A stretch of 64,000 bases of DNA, from positions 912,861-976,860 of the forward strand of contig VZRZ01004928.1 of NCBI GenBank assembly GCA_013398175.1, given 5' to 3'. Made by a program: the position numbers and the translations under genes. Numbering within the stretch: the stretch's first letter is position 1; each line of letters starts with the position of its first letter. Below are positions 13,153 to 26,283 of the stretch, piece after piece. The notes under the pieces are model-generated. The model saw only the letters and a list, made by a program, of their open reading frames with translations, made no database searches and was not told the origin of the DNA. Origin of the DNA: Climacteris rufus. Taxonomy: Eukaryota > Chordata > Aves > Passeriformes > Climacteridae.

Positions 13153-13311
13153 AGGGCTTGATGGAGTCTTTGGCCAGCCTGGGCTGCTAATGCTATCACT
13201 TTCATCTCCATGAAATGAGGAGATGCTAGCAGAGCTTGGGGACATTGGGGAAGGGACTGGCAGGTTGCCTGGGGTTGGGGGCTGAGAAATACCCTGAGAG
13301 CTGTAGCTATC
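13153..13311 (-). CDS. ARID1B: ARID1B exon F (159 nt, frame-neutral Ser/Pro cassette)
   Basis: The exon has exactly 53 codons, starts and ends in phase 0, and lies between a CTACCACAG acceptor and a CCT|GTAAGT donor. The acceptor's pyrimidine tract contains a run of about 15 T (13327-13341 on the complement). The peptide starts DSYSSQGISQPPTPGNLPVP, continues SPMSPSSASISSFHGDESDS and ends with the segment GWPKTPSSP. It has many Ser-Pro and Thr-Pro sites, as in proline-directed kinase targets (inference). Removing it joins ESKSK to KSSSSTTTGE in frame, and ARID1B isoforms with and without this segment are known in mammals (recollection). It is probably an alternative exon placed immediately before the ARID. 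Confidence 0.93.
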
Positions 13312-14053
13312 CTGTGGTAGAGGAATAAAAAAAAAAAAAAATATGACAAAGGCAGGGCAAACTTTATTAAAAACAAAAAAATACATCCAGTTTAACAGAC
13401 TGACCAATCTTTATATATAAAATATATATAAACAGAGAGACACATACAGAAAACACACACATATATAAATATATTTTTATATATATATATAAAAGGTATT
13501 AAAACAACATAGTTAATTAGTATAATTTGGAAAGTTTGCTGGATGCTTGGGTAGAGTCACTAAGCCACCATGCTTACTTCAAGCTCACATGAAATGCTAA
13601 GCATGGGTTTCCCATTATGAAAGAAAGAAACAAAAACAAGCCGTTCACCTTATTTAATCAAATAAGGCAGGAAAGCAAAATATTAAAGTATGTTGCTGCT
13701 GCTGAGGTGGCCAAAACAGGAAGCTATAACTGAAGACAGAGAAAAATGGCTGCAAGGATTCAAACCAGGCAAGACCCTTCTTTCCCACCCACCTGGCACA
13801 GCCAAATCCCCACGCAACTTTTGGCTTGGGATGCTTTGCCCCCGCAAGTTAAAATGCCGTAAGAACTAGTAACTTTCAGATCCACACAATGAAGAAAAAG
13901 AATAAAATAAAAGAAACAAACAAAGGAGATTGCACGTGAATGGAAAGGCATGCAGGAAAGAACAGAAGTGGGCAGGCCAAAACCAGAAGATGAAGGACAA
14001 CACAGCAGACTTCTGGGGGCGGAACCAACACCACGTGCGGAGGTGGTAAATAC
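13312..14053 (-). other. ARID1B: ARID1B intron between exons E and F (742 bp)
   Basis: This is the shortest intron in the window, with a GTATTT donor and ACAG acceptor. It contains the AT-rich microsatellite at 13411-13496 and the T-run acceptor tract of exon F. Its short length next to multi-kilobase neighbours makes E and F a tight exon pair. Confidence 0.88.
13411..13496. repeat. AT-rich microsatellite (TA/CA mixed)
   Basis: Blocks of (TA)n at 13411-13430 and 13461-13491 surround a short CACACA part. It lies in the 742 bp intron, about 100 bp before exon F on the transcript. Confidence 0.85.
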
Positions 14054-14163
14054 CTTTGACTTGCTCTCGGGTTGGGGGGGTCCTTCTTCTTTGCCATCTG
14101 CTTTGAGAGGAAGGGGTAGTTTGGACTCACCAGGTGTCATCATATCTGCAAGACCCATAGGTG
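14054..14163 (-). CDS. ARID1B: ARID1B exon E (110 nt)
   Basis: A CGATTAG acceptor with a good upstream pyrimidine run and a G|GTATTT donor enclose 2 bases plus 36 codons. With the G from exon D the first codon is Ala, then PMGLADMMTPGESKLPLPLK and ADGKEEGPPQPESKSK. The Leu/Pro-Leu-Lys block is strongly conserved in ARID1B. The lysine-rich end leads either into exon F or directly into exon G, because the exon stops in phase 0. A run of seven C on the coding strand encodes the Pro-Pro-Gln part, a site prone to sequencing slippage, but the frame is intact. Only 742 bp of intron separate it from exon F. Confidence 0.95.
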
Positions 14164-17100
14164 CTAATCGAAAACAGGAGAAACAGTTAAGCATGACTAC
14201 GCTTGGCTTTGTAGGACAAAACAAGCGTCCTGCTGCAAGACTGTGGCGCCACGTGAAGGAGAGGTTTTCCCACCTCTGTCCTGTTATTCTAGCATCCGGA
14301 AACCTGGAAACCTCCTCAGTTGGGTTGAGGAAATAAAGGAGAATGAACAAGAAGAGAATACAAGCACGATGCAACAACAACCACCACCACTTCACAGAGT
14401 AAAATTCGTTCTTTGTGTTGCTTGTGCCCTTCAACTGTCTCTGCATTCGACCACAACATTTTACCACAACATCAGTCTATTTTAATTACTGCAACTCTCC
14501 CTTTAGCAAAAGACAAACGTAAATTAAAACAATGCATATTTTGCCTGCCATGTTGAATCCAAGAAAAAAGCTGAATTTTCCAATTCCATCTTTATTAAGA
14601 TTGGTGTCCAGCAGATAATTCCTGCCCCTACCAACTTCAATATGAATGGCTCAGCCCCTGTGAGTCTTAACTACAGAATTACAAGCAGTAAACCACGCTC
14701 TGTTGGAGAACCAGCACTCAGCTTCTTCCTCCTGCCAAAATGAGGTGGGACTACAACGAACACACAAATGTCTTTCTCTGATAATGGCATACAGTTGCTT
14801 CCCAGGGGTACAAGGAGTTTAAGGTTTTTTTTTTTATTTGAAGATGCAAGTGCCAAGTATAGTATTATTGCTGCAGAGCTGCTGGGTTCCTGGATTTCTA
14901 GAAAGATGCAAGAAGAAACATTCAGATAAACAGAAAACACTGGGCAGAGCAGATGCTAGGAGGTGCCATGACACTGAATCAATGCAAATAACCAGAAAAC
15001 AGCAGCAAGAACCCAGGTGATTCTTTCCCTGCTGAAAACCATGTGCACAGCATTCGCAAAAGACTGGATTACCTCCCCTTTCTCCCTTTTTAATCCCTCT
15101 CATGCCCTTCTTTCAAAGGATATAAGAAAAACACAGGACAGAATAATCTAAAAGGCAATAAAAACATATATCCCAAATGTAAAAATTTTAAGAATCAGTA
15201 AGGCATCATTGTCTTTACCAGAGTAGCGTGCCTCTCGCAAAATGACAGTGCTGGCTTGCGCCAGGCAGCAGGCACGATGCAGAGCGAGCCAAAGATAGGA
15301 GGGGGAAAAGAAGCTTTAAAAATACTTCACAGATTGCCCACTACAAAATGATTATTGCACATATTCATGTATTACTATGTTTTAGAAAATAATTAGTTTT
15401 AATTACAGCAGTGAGAGCATGAGCAGGACTCTAGCGAATACGCTGGCAAGCTTTGCAGTGTTAATTTGCTAATATCTTTAGCATCACTGCAGGTTGAGAC
15501 TCTGGGTCTGCCAAAAAAACCTACCCAGCCATGTGCCATGTGAGTTTACAACTGTATGCTCAATACTCAGCTTTGAACTGCCAGTGTTTTTCATGGGCAC
15601 ATTTTCTTGTTTTTTCAAAGCACATTTGTAGCCCAATCAAGCCCTTAAAGTCATCACAACACATAAATCATAATTGAGATTTAAAAAAAAAATACTTGCA
15701 ATACTTCAGACTTTAAGAATTGGAACAAAAAGCCTTTTACAAGTGATGCAGCTGCAGATAAAAATCTATTGGGATCAGCTAAAAATGCTGTTATTTTTAT
15801 GTATGTGTGTGAAATCTCAACAAAACAGCCAGTCAATACGCTACTGGGAAGTCAGCATCCACTAAGCATTTGATTTGTATGCATTTTGCCCTTATACTCT
15901 GTTTGAGGAGCTGGGGCAGCTTGTGACCATTCTCAAGTGAAGCATGGCAGCCTAACACATTTTAGTTTTGAATTCACAATTTAAAAAACCCAGCTATTTT
16001 TCTTTCAGAGATTTTATATACAAAATGGTCAAATATATGCCACAGTCTGGTTTCAAACTGCGATGCAGAACTGTTATACAAAATCCATTTTAACAGTTAA
16101 CACATTTCATGCTGTGAAAGTGCTAAAAAAGATGCCTTGGTTTTAGTTTCAAAGCAAGCAAAGATGACCCTTCCCCTATAAAGCAATTTTAGAGAGGTCA
16201 AACAAAGCAAAGTTAATGATCATGCTTCTTCACCAGAATTCTGCATAGCTAAATCCTCTGCTGATATCGCACTTTTATCTAGTTGGCACATCATACTTCT
16301 ATTACAAAGAATTAAAAAATTGTTTCCACTTCTGGTAGTCCTGTTTCTATCAAAACTCCCTCATGAAATCTCTTTTACAGAGAGGTTTAAGGTAACACCT
16401 CATATAAAGGGCTAGTAACTCCAGTCTGCAGATTATCACACATATTCTAACTCCATTAATCACACTTAGAAATGTAAAAATACAGGTTCATTTTGGCATT
16501 GGACTATTTCTTGTTGGCACATGCAAATGTAACACAGGAATTGAAGACAGGAATGAAAAAAATAATACAGTTCCCCAAATTCTGTTTCACTTTTTGTTCT
16601 AAATTACTAACTTCATCTACGTTCTTTCTTTTTATCTCTAAGAGAAGAACTGCAAGCATTTTACTGGCAAACTTCAAGCTTGTCTATTTTCCCTACAGCT
16701 TTTACCAAAGATGTTTCCACAGCTATTTTTCTATCTACTGCTGAAATGCTGTTTCGTAACTTCTTGCACACATACTCTCCAGTGATCTGTGAGAAGACAT
16801 TCTTTCACTTTTTTTAGCTAAGTGGTACAGCAAGAACATTGTTTTGACCCTTTCTGAGCAGTGAAATGCTGTTATTGTCACGAAACTGCTAAAATAAGAC
16901 ACAGTCTCTTTCTATACAGGTACTAATATTTCAGCGTGTGAAGTGCAGACCAAAGGATAAAACATTGTAGAGAGGAGGATAACAGGGAAATCTTGACTCA
17001 AAAATTGTTGTGGCATACTGTGAATAGGTTTCAAGTACTAGCCTCTGGCTTATTATAAGAATTTAAGAGCTAGAATGATTTCAAAAAGCAAGTATAGGTC

Positions 17101-20100
17101 AAGGTCCTGAATTAACTATTCCACACTGAATTTAATGTACTCAAAGGCAGATATTGACATGAGTAAAACTGCAGCAAAGAATTCTTTTTTGCCAAAGGCT
17201 GCTCTACCAGTCCCAGAAGATGACGAAATACTGTAGGAGCAGCAATATACAAACATTGTTTTTCTCTTTATTGCTAGTGCAATAAAAAATCATGCTCTAC
17301 AAAACAGAATACTCTCTCCTTTGTAAGACATAACCCTAGCACTCTCTCTCTGCAAAATAAAAGAGAAGAAAAAGCAGAAGCAGTGAATGAGTGACTGTGG
17401 AGTTGACAAGAGGATCCCCACTGCTTTGATGCCCCAGAAAAAACAGAGGAGGGACAGCAGCACTGCCTAATGTCCTGCCATGAATGATCATCTGTCTCTG
17501 GGGAAAAGTGCAGCCCAAGGTGATTGGGGACTGTATCTGAGAGGGATGAGTGGGCCACCGGGGATCTCAGTGCCACACCTCCTTTCTGCTGACCAAGCCT
17601 TGTCCAAGGGATGACAACTACAAGCAGTTTGGGATGTGGGTATCTAGAGATGTTTGTTTTACAGGCACACAGTGACCACTGGAGCATCACTTGTTTGGAG
17701 TATAGGTGATGGGACACTTCAGCTGCTACCAACTACTGACAACCTGCAGAAAATGGAAATATCCATTAATAGCTTCTATGAAGAAAGATATGCGTTAGAG
17801 AAAAAAAAAATGCAACCAAACTGCAAAAGAGAGAAAACTAAATAAAGTTCTAAAAAATATTCCATGTGCATAAATATGATTGCTTTTCCTATCAGAGGTT
17901 CATACAAATAAATATGAAGTCAAATATATAGAATATATATAAGCTAAGTGTTATATCTATTTTTACTGTTAAAGACCATCCATTTAATTCCTCTACTGCA
18001 AATATTTTTTTCCCAAAATTTCACATTGTGTGTAAAGTATTATGATGTTGAAAATTAATTGGGAATAATAATACCCAGAAAAAAGAAGATTTCAGTAGGA
18101 CAGAGGTAGTGAAATTAGGACAGTATCCTTGTGGCAGTAAGAAGATTAATGCCTTTCTCTTGGTTTGTTCACCTCCAGAGGTAGCAGAGATTGTGAATGC
18201 CAGTTTCTGTGCAGGAAGAATATGGAAACCTGTGAGATATAAACTTCATATTGCTGCTTTTTAAATATAATTTTCACTGGAATTAACAAGGCCCACAGCA
18301 TGAGCTATGTTGGAAGTTGCAAGTTTCCTGTTTGTTATATGCATTTTTAAAGCTGGAATTTGAAAAATAGGGTAAAAAAGTCTAAAATACATATGGGAAA
18401 TGTGAACTCATATAGTAAAAGAACAGTGAAGGCTATACAATTTTTCTGAATGGCAGTTTGTTCCATAATTGTGAAGGGATTCTGGCACCTTTTTTCCTGA
18501 AGCCTTTGTTATTGTTATGGATAGAATACTCTATTAGAAGAATCCGTCTTCTTTGATCTCATAATTTCTGTGTTCCTAAACCACTCTTTATCAGCAGAAG
18601 CTGGTGATCTGCTGTTTGATCCACAGTCACTGTTGAAGTATCAGAATGTGTAACTGCAGCAGATTTTCCTTTCAATTGTGACGTTAATTAACAAAAACTA
18701 AAGAAAAAAGGATCAACTGGTAATAAGGAGCTATAAATACTACTAAAAATGGGTGGCAAAACCAGTGTTAGACATAGCTGTACCGAAGCTCCAAAACCAT
18801 ATGAAAACAATTCCATCAGTATCAGCAACCTTCTCCTATTTTAGAGTAAAATCTAAAGTAAATTTGATTAAAATGAATATAAACAAGACCTATCTTCCTC
18901 CATCGTAACAGGCAACACAGCTGCACTCTCCAAAACTCAGACAACCAAGAAACTACCTTCTCCTTATTGCTTATCTTATGTTTCCAATGGCCTCTTAACT
19001 GAAACCACAGTTGTTCATGCTCAGTGTGTGTGAGCAAGTTGACTACTTCCCTCACTTCACTCCAACAGCAGACACTCAGTAGCATTTGGTTTTGGCCCTA
19101 CATATTGACTGAACCCTGGTTTATCTGACAGATGTGTGTTTTTACACTAGTAGGGCAGGGAGGAAGGGGAAGCTCAAGAGCCAGATAGCTGAACTGGTCT
19201 TCCTACAACAGAAAATCCTGTTTTCAAGCCCATAAATAGGTATCACCTCTAGGTTCTCCACCTCATCAAAGGCAGGGCCAGAGCTGACTCTGAAGTGCTC
19301 CCACCAGCTCAAGGAAATATCATTAAAAACACTGTATTCACACTTCTCTTAAGCTTTTTTTTTTTTAATCCAAGCAGAAGAATGAGTCAAGATAGGAGGA
19401 AATTAAGCATTCCCACTGCATTTGCCCTCAGCAGTTCATTCACACCTAATTTTCTCCTTTGGTGTTGTGTGTGTCCATCTCCTGCCCAACAGCGTCTCTA
19501 GGAGGCCAGCTCTGTAAAGCATTCTAGATGTGTGTCTGCTCCCAAACAGACTAAAAAAGGTGCACTGAACTCCTCTACTTCATCTCATACTTACTTTCCA
19601 TTGGGTAATCTCTGAATTAATAAAACTGGAACAAAAGAAAACCTCACAAATGCACTGGCAGAAAAAAACCTGATAAATGTTTAAATTATTAAAAATCCAA
19701 TATTTCAGAATGCATAACACAATAAAAAGAGTATGACTACCCCATACAAAAGACTGCTAGGATAAATGGTCTTGCATTGAACAGATTTCCACTGTATGAA
19801 ATAACGAATGGCTGAATTATCTGAACAAAAAAACCCTCTGTGAATCTTCCTTTAAACTGGTTATTCCTTAGGAATACATAAATCTTCTTAGGCAGGGCAC
19901 TCTGCCATCTGTTTGCTGTTGGTTATTTTTGCAGCTCTGGGGGCCAACAGAAAAGGGGGAAAAATTACTTCTGCTAATAGCAAAACAGAATTTATAGCAC
20001 AGTTTCAATGCTCAGAAGTAATTTTATTTCAGCAAGCCAGACAAAACACATAACTACACAAACAAAACATAATATTACCTGGGACAGCTCTGGTGGGGAA

Positions 20101-21550
20101 AAAGCAAGCTATTATCTAATGGTCTTTTCAATAGCTTGTCCCTCTTCATCCAGACAGTGTAGTGTGCTGTCTGGACTAACCAATACCTTCCAGGCCAGGA
20201 CTGGAAAAAGCCTTTTTTTTTTTTTTTTTTTTTAAATCTTACTGATTAGCAGCTTCCTTTCTGTTTCTTCTGCTAACCAAAATGGTAACATAAGGTTCTT
20301 GAAATAGAAAACACTGTTCAATGTCTCAGCAGCTCCTATGTAGAGGAGAGAAATTCTCCTGACATACTAGACACTAGCATCTCATAGTGGACATTTTCTT
20401 CCAAAGAAGCAGGAACATATGAAATTGACAGGGAGAAAAGATAGGGAAAGATGAAGGAATTAAACAGGCTAAGAGGGGGAAGAGAAAAAGATACCAAAAA
20501 TCAGGCTCTTGGTAAGACACAATTTAGGTAGTAGGTAATTTCTAAAGAAATGAACGAAAATAGAAACAAAACCAACTAAGAAACAACATCATATTACCTT
20601 AGCAAAACCTATTCAGCTTTCAGAAAAACTTCAAAAGCCCCAACATTTCTAAAAGGGATAATGTAATCAGTAAAGCATGCACAGAAACTCCATGACTGGA
20701 ATAAGTATTTGGGAGCATCCACTTCAGAGTCATTGAAACTCCATCCAAACATACCCCAATCAAAGAATTGATCTTTGCTGAAGTATCTTGAACAAGGACA
20801 ATTATTAGGAGGTCAAGCTGAACACAGACCATAAAACCCATTTGTGCAGAATTATATTCCCCTGTCATAGCCACACACAAAGCTGCAAGAAATTCTGAAC
20901 CCATAAGTCACGATATGAAGGATAAATCCAGGAGCTACACTGAATATGCTTTTTTTTTTGCAAAAAGAAGTTATGATAAAATTTTATGTATTTACAAATT
21001 CATAAATATTTAAATAAGTAAATGTGGACACCCTATCTGAATTTTGGAAACAGTAAATATGATCTATGTTTTCCAAATAGAATAATTATGTTAAGTGCTC
21101 AACTTAGCATCTTTGAGTCAGAGGGGGTGCACATCTCTTATTTTAAATGACTACCATGTTAAATACCTGAAATTGCAACCTTAGGAAGTAAGACACTGAA
21201 AAACAACAGCAGCCTCTTAAAAGATGAGGTTATTCTCCTTCCCTCTCTTGCAGACACATACACACAAATATACATACACTTGCTAGTCAACACCTACGTC
21301 AAACTGAGTCCGAGTGATGCTGGAACTGTTCAAAACATTGTACTCATCTATGTGCTGTGCAGAAGGACTTAATGAAAAATGTATGAGTTACTGTACAAAA
21401 AAAAAACGCAAGTACATTAGCCTAGTTTCAAATCACTCCAAACTACCCAACAGGGGTAAATCAAATGAAGAAGGATGTTCCTCTGCTGCCAGCCCAGGGC
21501 TGCTATTGAGCAGGTTTATGGAGGAAGGTCACTGCTGGAAGGTTACTCAC
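14164..21550 (-). other. ARID1B: ARID1B intron between exons D and E (7,387 bp; 7,393 with the inner donor)
   Basis: The intron is AT-rich with several homopolymers, the longest a plus-strand T run at 20213-20233. A 459 nt minus-strand open frame at 17274-17732 has no recognisable similarity and no splice context, so I treat it as chance. No mobile element could be placed with confidence. Confidence 0.8.
20213..20233 (+). repeat. T21 homopolymer
   Basis: An uninterrupted run of 21 T on the plus strand (poly-A on the transcript strand). Confidence 0.9.
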
Positions 21551-21557
21551 CATTACC
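21541..21557 (-). promoter_or_regulatory. ARID1B: Tandem 5' splice site of exon D
   Basis: On the minus strand the sequence reads TCAACAG, GTAATG, GTGAGTAACC. Either GT can serve as donor, 6 nt apart and in the same phase. Use of the outer one inserts Gly-Asn. Confidence 0.65.
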
Positions 21558-21702
21558 TGTTGAACTGTTCACCATGTTAGGTGCCATGCTGTAAGGAGGA
21601 GCCTGCGGGTTCATCAAGCCAGAGCTGTTGTTCATCGGCTGAGTGTAGGAAGAGCTGGATCCCATAATGCTGCTCTGATTCATGGAAGGAAAATTGCCTT
21701 GC
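21551..21702 (-). CDS. ARID1B: ARID1B exon D (152 nt, or 146 nt with the inner donor)
   Basis: The acceptor is TTCTAG; the first base completes Arg, followed by QGNFPSMNQSSIMGSSSSY, TQPMNNSSGLMNPQAPPYSM and APNMVNSST. This is the disordered Ser/Asn/Met/Pro-rich region upstream of the ARID. Two in-frame donors lie 6 nt apart: GTAATG ends the exon at 21557 and GTGAGT ends it at 21551. Both leave phase 1 for exon E. The outer site matches the donor consensus better and adds Gly-Asn. The inner site gives NSSTAPMGLADMM, the same length as the mammalian NSSAASVGLADMM (from memory). Which form dominates cannot be read from DNA alone. Confidence 0.92.
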
Positions 21703-24700
21703 CTAGAAGAGGAAAGCACACATACAATGTCTCATGTACCTCATTGCTGAAGATGCTGTGGTTTGTCACAGAGTACATCACCTATTGTTAGTAAGGAGAA
21801 AGCACACAATTAGTTCGTTTTACCTACATGGGGAGCTTTGAATTAGTCTTGAGCTAGTTACATATATCTAAGATAGAATTGGACTGTAATTTCAAAAGAG
21901 GTATACAGTGTCTTTTTATGTCACTACCAATCAGCAGAAAAATACAACTCACATTATACACCCTGTGAGTGACAGCAATGTGATCAGCAGTCAAAATTAG
22001 AACGCAGCGTTGGCATAAAAAACAATCTAGTGCATTGCCATTCTGACCATGTAATACCAATCCTCACCTGCCAGAGCTTAATGAACAGTGAAATGACCAG
22101 AACAAAAACGGGGACCATAGACTTAGTTTCTGATTTCTGCATCTGATGTTATTGCATTGAACAGTGTTCACCTGTACATGCCATCTATGTCCAAACTTTA
22201 AAAAAAATTATGTACATGCTACACTTTGTTGAAACAAGAAACCTCAGCAGAACTATTTTGCTTTTGAAAATTACTCAGATATTGGTATCACGCTTTTTAT
22301 AACTGAGTCTTAAATTTGTCTCAAAAACTGCCCTAAGTGAAGCCCTTACATAATTCTTCACATGTTCAGGTTCTCCACATGTTCAGATTAAATATTTTTA
22401 AAGACTAAAACTTATCTGCTTTTAAGCTCTCAAAAGTAGTTAAGCATGTTTGGTACTTGATTTGTCAAACTCTATAGATAAATTGAGGCACAAGGAAGAA
22501 AATAATCCAATCCAAGTAAGCACAATAGCCCAATGTAATGCATTATTCAACTTCAAAAATAACCTTCTATTCTTTAAATCCACAAAACAATCACCTACCT
22601 TTTCTTGGTATACTTGAAGACTGCACGTATTATCATATGTATATGGGTAACACTTACATATATAAAATCATATATATAAATAAAGACACATGGAAAAAAG
22701 ATTGACTTGTATATTCATGGACTATATAGGAAAATACAAAACTCAGACCTTTTTCTTCAGTGTGCCCCCTGTAAATTTATGCTGTTTTTCCAAATAAAAG
22801 AAACAATAAAGCAACCACCCCTTTACATTGCTTTAGTAACTGTCAACTTCTGTTTCCTTACAAAAAATGAAGCATTTTAATTTTGTCCTACAGGCAAGGA
22901 AAGCTGAATGTCTGGATAACAAGATGAGAGTTTTGGTACAAAATCCATTTTTAATTAATATACACTATTCAAATGAAAAAAGACAACCCCTAAATCAAGA
23001 ACCCTGAGCAACTTCAGTGGTTTCTTGTCTTCTCCAAACTCGTAGCAGATTCTTAACACAATTGGTAGAAGCAGATTTCTCTTCTGGGAGGTACAGGAGG
23101 AAGACCATTAAAGCACTATTTGGCCTAATTTTTCTTGACACATTGTGAATTTCTTCAAAGGAAAAGAGAATGTGTTATCTAAATAAAGCATCTTTTTCCA
23201 AGTCAGTTTTGTCCTTTGCTCTCTGAAGACAAAATTTTCTTCGCTCCTGCAAAGAGGCAAAGGCTTTCTTTTGATATGAAGGAGATAACTGCCATACAAT
23301 GTCATTTCCCAGATGAAGCTTGCAACGAGAAGTGGAGGGAAAAGATTTAAAATGCACAGTGGTGCAATGCTCCAAGGGAAAATTACAAAGGGAAAAGAGT
23401 AGAGCAGAGCCATTTGGCAACAACTTTAAATGATTTCAGTCACACAGTCAAGCTTTTCTTATGTAAATACTGTATCTTAAACATACTCACTCCTCTTTTT
23501 TAGCTGAAAATTGCTATATTTCAACCAATGCAGTTAACAGAATTTTTTTTTCTATCCTAGATAAGCAAGATCCTTTCTGTTACTGGGGAAAGTTACTGGT
23601 GAAGATGAAAAAAATATGCAAGTGTATTTTTACACTTTAAAAAGAAGTAGTAGATTTTGAGAGGTTCTTTTACGGAGTAAGGCTAGGATTCTAGAAAAGG
23701 CAAGTCTCTCCAGGTATCTATCTCTTTAATGTCGTTCTTTCACTTTAAAAATACACAGGAGACATACACCTTGCAGGTAAACTGAAATTGGCCCTTACCT
23801 ACTAATATTTCAATACTATTACTTCCTACAGCATGTGTATCTTCTCAGCTGTGGGGCTGTTCATTGTCTCAAATTGAGGTACAACCTATTTCATGTTACC
23901 CACTATGGACATCAATCTCAATTGCAGCTCATGAAAGCATACTGCTGTACAACAGCTTTAAATCAAAAAGTAGGAAACTATTTCCAGTTTGGACGGAGAG
24001 TGGAAATTAAATAAAAAGAATATACTAGCTTTGGCCAGGACATCAAGAAAACAACTGAAGTCTAAAAAAATTGCTTCTGTACCCAGAAGAACCTGAATGG
24101 CAGAACTTAATTCTGAAATTTCATCTGGCAAGGCAATACCTTTCCCTTTCATTCTCCTATGTAATGCTGCACTTGGAACGGACACAGCTCTCCATTTCTG
24201 GAAAGAGCCCAGCAAGTGAAAAGACTCAGCACCGTCCCTGGCAGGACTTTGTCCTTTCCCGGCCCCCTATCAAAGCCCCGAGCGCAGCATGCGTGAGCTA
24301 ATTCAGTAACACTGAAAGGCCATCCTGTCAGAGTAAATGCTATTCTATCCTGAGACTGGGTGCACTGAGCAGTACAGAGCTCCTCCACATATTATTTTGC
24401 TCTATGATGGCTTGGAATGGAAAGTTTCTTTAGGGAGAAATAATCAGGTATTACTTCAGCCTTTAATTCTCACTCCACAGTGGGCCTCCTTTGAGTAAAG
24501 ACTGCCGACTGTGACAAATTGTGCTGCATCAGTGCTATAATACGAAGTGGAGTCCATTAAGAACTGAGCTGAGATCACCAAACTCATTTTGATTAACCTC
24601 TAGGTCACTAAACACTTATAAATATGTTACACAGCAGCTGCTAAACATATTTATATATGCTTAAGGTCACAGCATCATCTGTTGGTTGTTGGAGTTAAGT

Positions 24701-25477
24701 CAAAAATCTTATGTTTCCTTCTGTGCTGCTTTTAGTAAAGGCATATCCAACATACTACAGTCCCAGACTCTCTCCTACATCTCCCAATTCTCTCCTCCAT
24801 TTTTCTGGGATGCTGAATAAAAATCAAGCCTTTTAAAACCAGTCTGTTGTACATGTAGTGACATCTAATGGCAAAAATTCAACTGGCTGGCTATGAATTC
24901 TCTAGCAGAACAAACCCAGCTAAGTATACAGTTTTACAGTATTTGCCACATAAACACCAAGGGCTGGGTTGCTTAGGGATGATGCAATTAGGAATAATAG
25001 GAAGAAATTAAGAAAAGAAACACTTATATTGAGTATAATGAAAAGATCTCTTCATGGTGAGATACAGTTACCCTCCAAGGGAATGAAGGAAACCTCAGTA
25101 CTTAACACTTCTCCATGCAAGCAACATGTTAGAATATGTATTGGTCAGAGGATCTGCATTGCATGTGAACTATAATACCTGCTCTTGCAATACCTTGATC
25201 TCAGATCAAGTATTTTCCCCCATTTAGAAGAAAAAGCAGCCAGGCCAATAAAAATTTAGGATCAAGCTATCAATTTAAACACAATTTCTAAGCCTACAGT
25301 TTTTTTTTTCTGCTCCACTGCTACAAGCACATCTTCTAGAATTCAGCAAATGTAAGAGAGCAAAAGTAGGAACAGGGGAATCAGGGAATCTGCTTGCTTT
25401 CTGTGGTTTATTTACTCTGTTGACAATTTAGCAATGCATAATGCCAGAGCCAGTTGTTATGCTTGAGGAAAGGGATG

Positions 25478-26283
25478 CCACCTCAGGGGACCTAGACAAG
25501 TTGGAGGAATGTGCTGATAAGAACCTTATGAAAGTCAGCAGGGACAAGTGCAAGGTCCTGCACCTGGGAAGGACGAGCCCCCTGCAGTGGTGCCAGCTGG
25601 GACTTGACTAGAGGGAGCCGCTTCGCTGAAAAGTCCCTGGGCATCTTGGCAGACAGAGCTGAGCAAGAGCCAGCAGGCTGCCCTGGCAGCAGAGAGGGCC
25701 AACAACATCCTGGGCTGTGTGACAAGGTGCAGAGCTGGGAGATGGAAGAAACTGATCATCCCCTCCTTCCTCAGCACTCACTGGACTCCATCTAGAGTAT
25801 CACGTTCAGTTTTGGATCCCCCAGTAAAAAAAAGATGACGATAAAACTGAATGAGTTTAGCAGAGGACCCCTTAGACAGCCAGGGCTTGAGCACTCACCC
25901 TGGAGGGGTTGAAGGATGAGGGCTCATTCAGCCTGGGGCACAGACAGCTGTTGAGAGGAACCTACAACAGCCCTTTAGCACCTAAAAGGTAGTCAGCAAG
26001 ATGAAGCTGGCCTTTTCCCAGTGGGCACACTGGGGGGATGAGACACACTGGGCAAGAGTTAGAGCATGTTAAGTTCAGACTGGATGCAAGGAAACCATTT
26101 TCCCAGTGGAAACAGTGAGAGACTAGATCCAGTGGCCCAGAGGGGTTGGGCAACCTCTGTCTTCGGAGGTTTTGAAGACCTAACAGGCTAACGCCCTGAG
26201 CTCTAAACTGAACCTGATGAGGAGAAAGTTGGACTAAACATTCCTCTCGAATGTTCCTTTCCAACTTGAATGATCCTATGATG
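25478..26283 (+). mobile_element. CR1 LINE, 3' fragment with decayed reverse-transcriptase end
   Basis: CR1 is the dominant non-LTR retrotransposon of birds. The fragment is typically 5'-truncated. It starts in the C-terminal reverse-transcriptase region: a translation near 25490-25575 reads like the usual Leu-Asp-Lys..Cys-Lys-Val-Leu-His-Leu-Gly block. It ends in a 3' UTR with CCAACTTGAATGATCCTATG, the typical CR1 terminus. Frame breaks and stops show it is inactive. It lies antisense to ARID1B in the 17.7 kb intron. The start is approximate; the end is well placed. Confidence 0.85.

Noticed and set aside
13950..14336. Plus-strand 128-codon open frame
   Set aside because: Antisense shadow of exon E and flanking intron, with no domain or splice context.
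13760..14467. Minus-strand 235-codon open frame as a single coding unit
   Set aside because: Only 14054-14163 is ARID1B-like and has splice sites at both ends; the remainder is intron read-through.
17274..17732. Minus-strand 152-codon open frame
   Set aside because: No recognisable domain, no ARID1B similarity and no clear splice sites; chance opening is likely.
22470..22540. Possible MIR core (GATAAATTGAGGCACAAGGA)
   Set aside because: Only one short phrase matches; the neighbouring blocks are missing.
25604..25795. Short open frame taken as a gene
   Set aside because: It lies inside the CR1 fragment and is a decayed piece of it.
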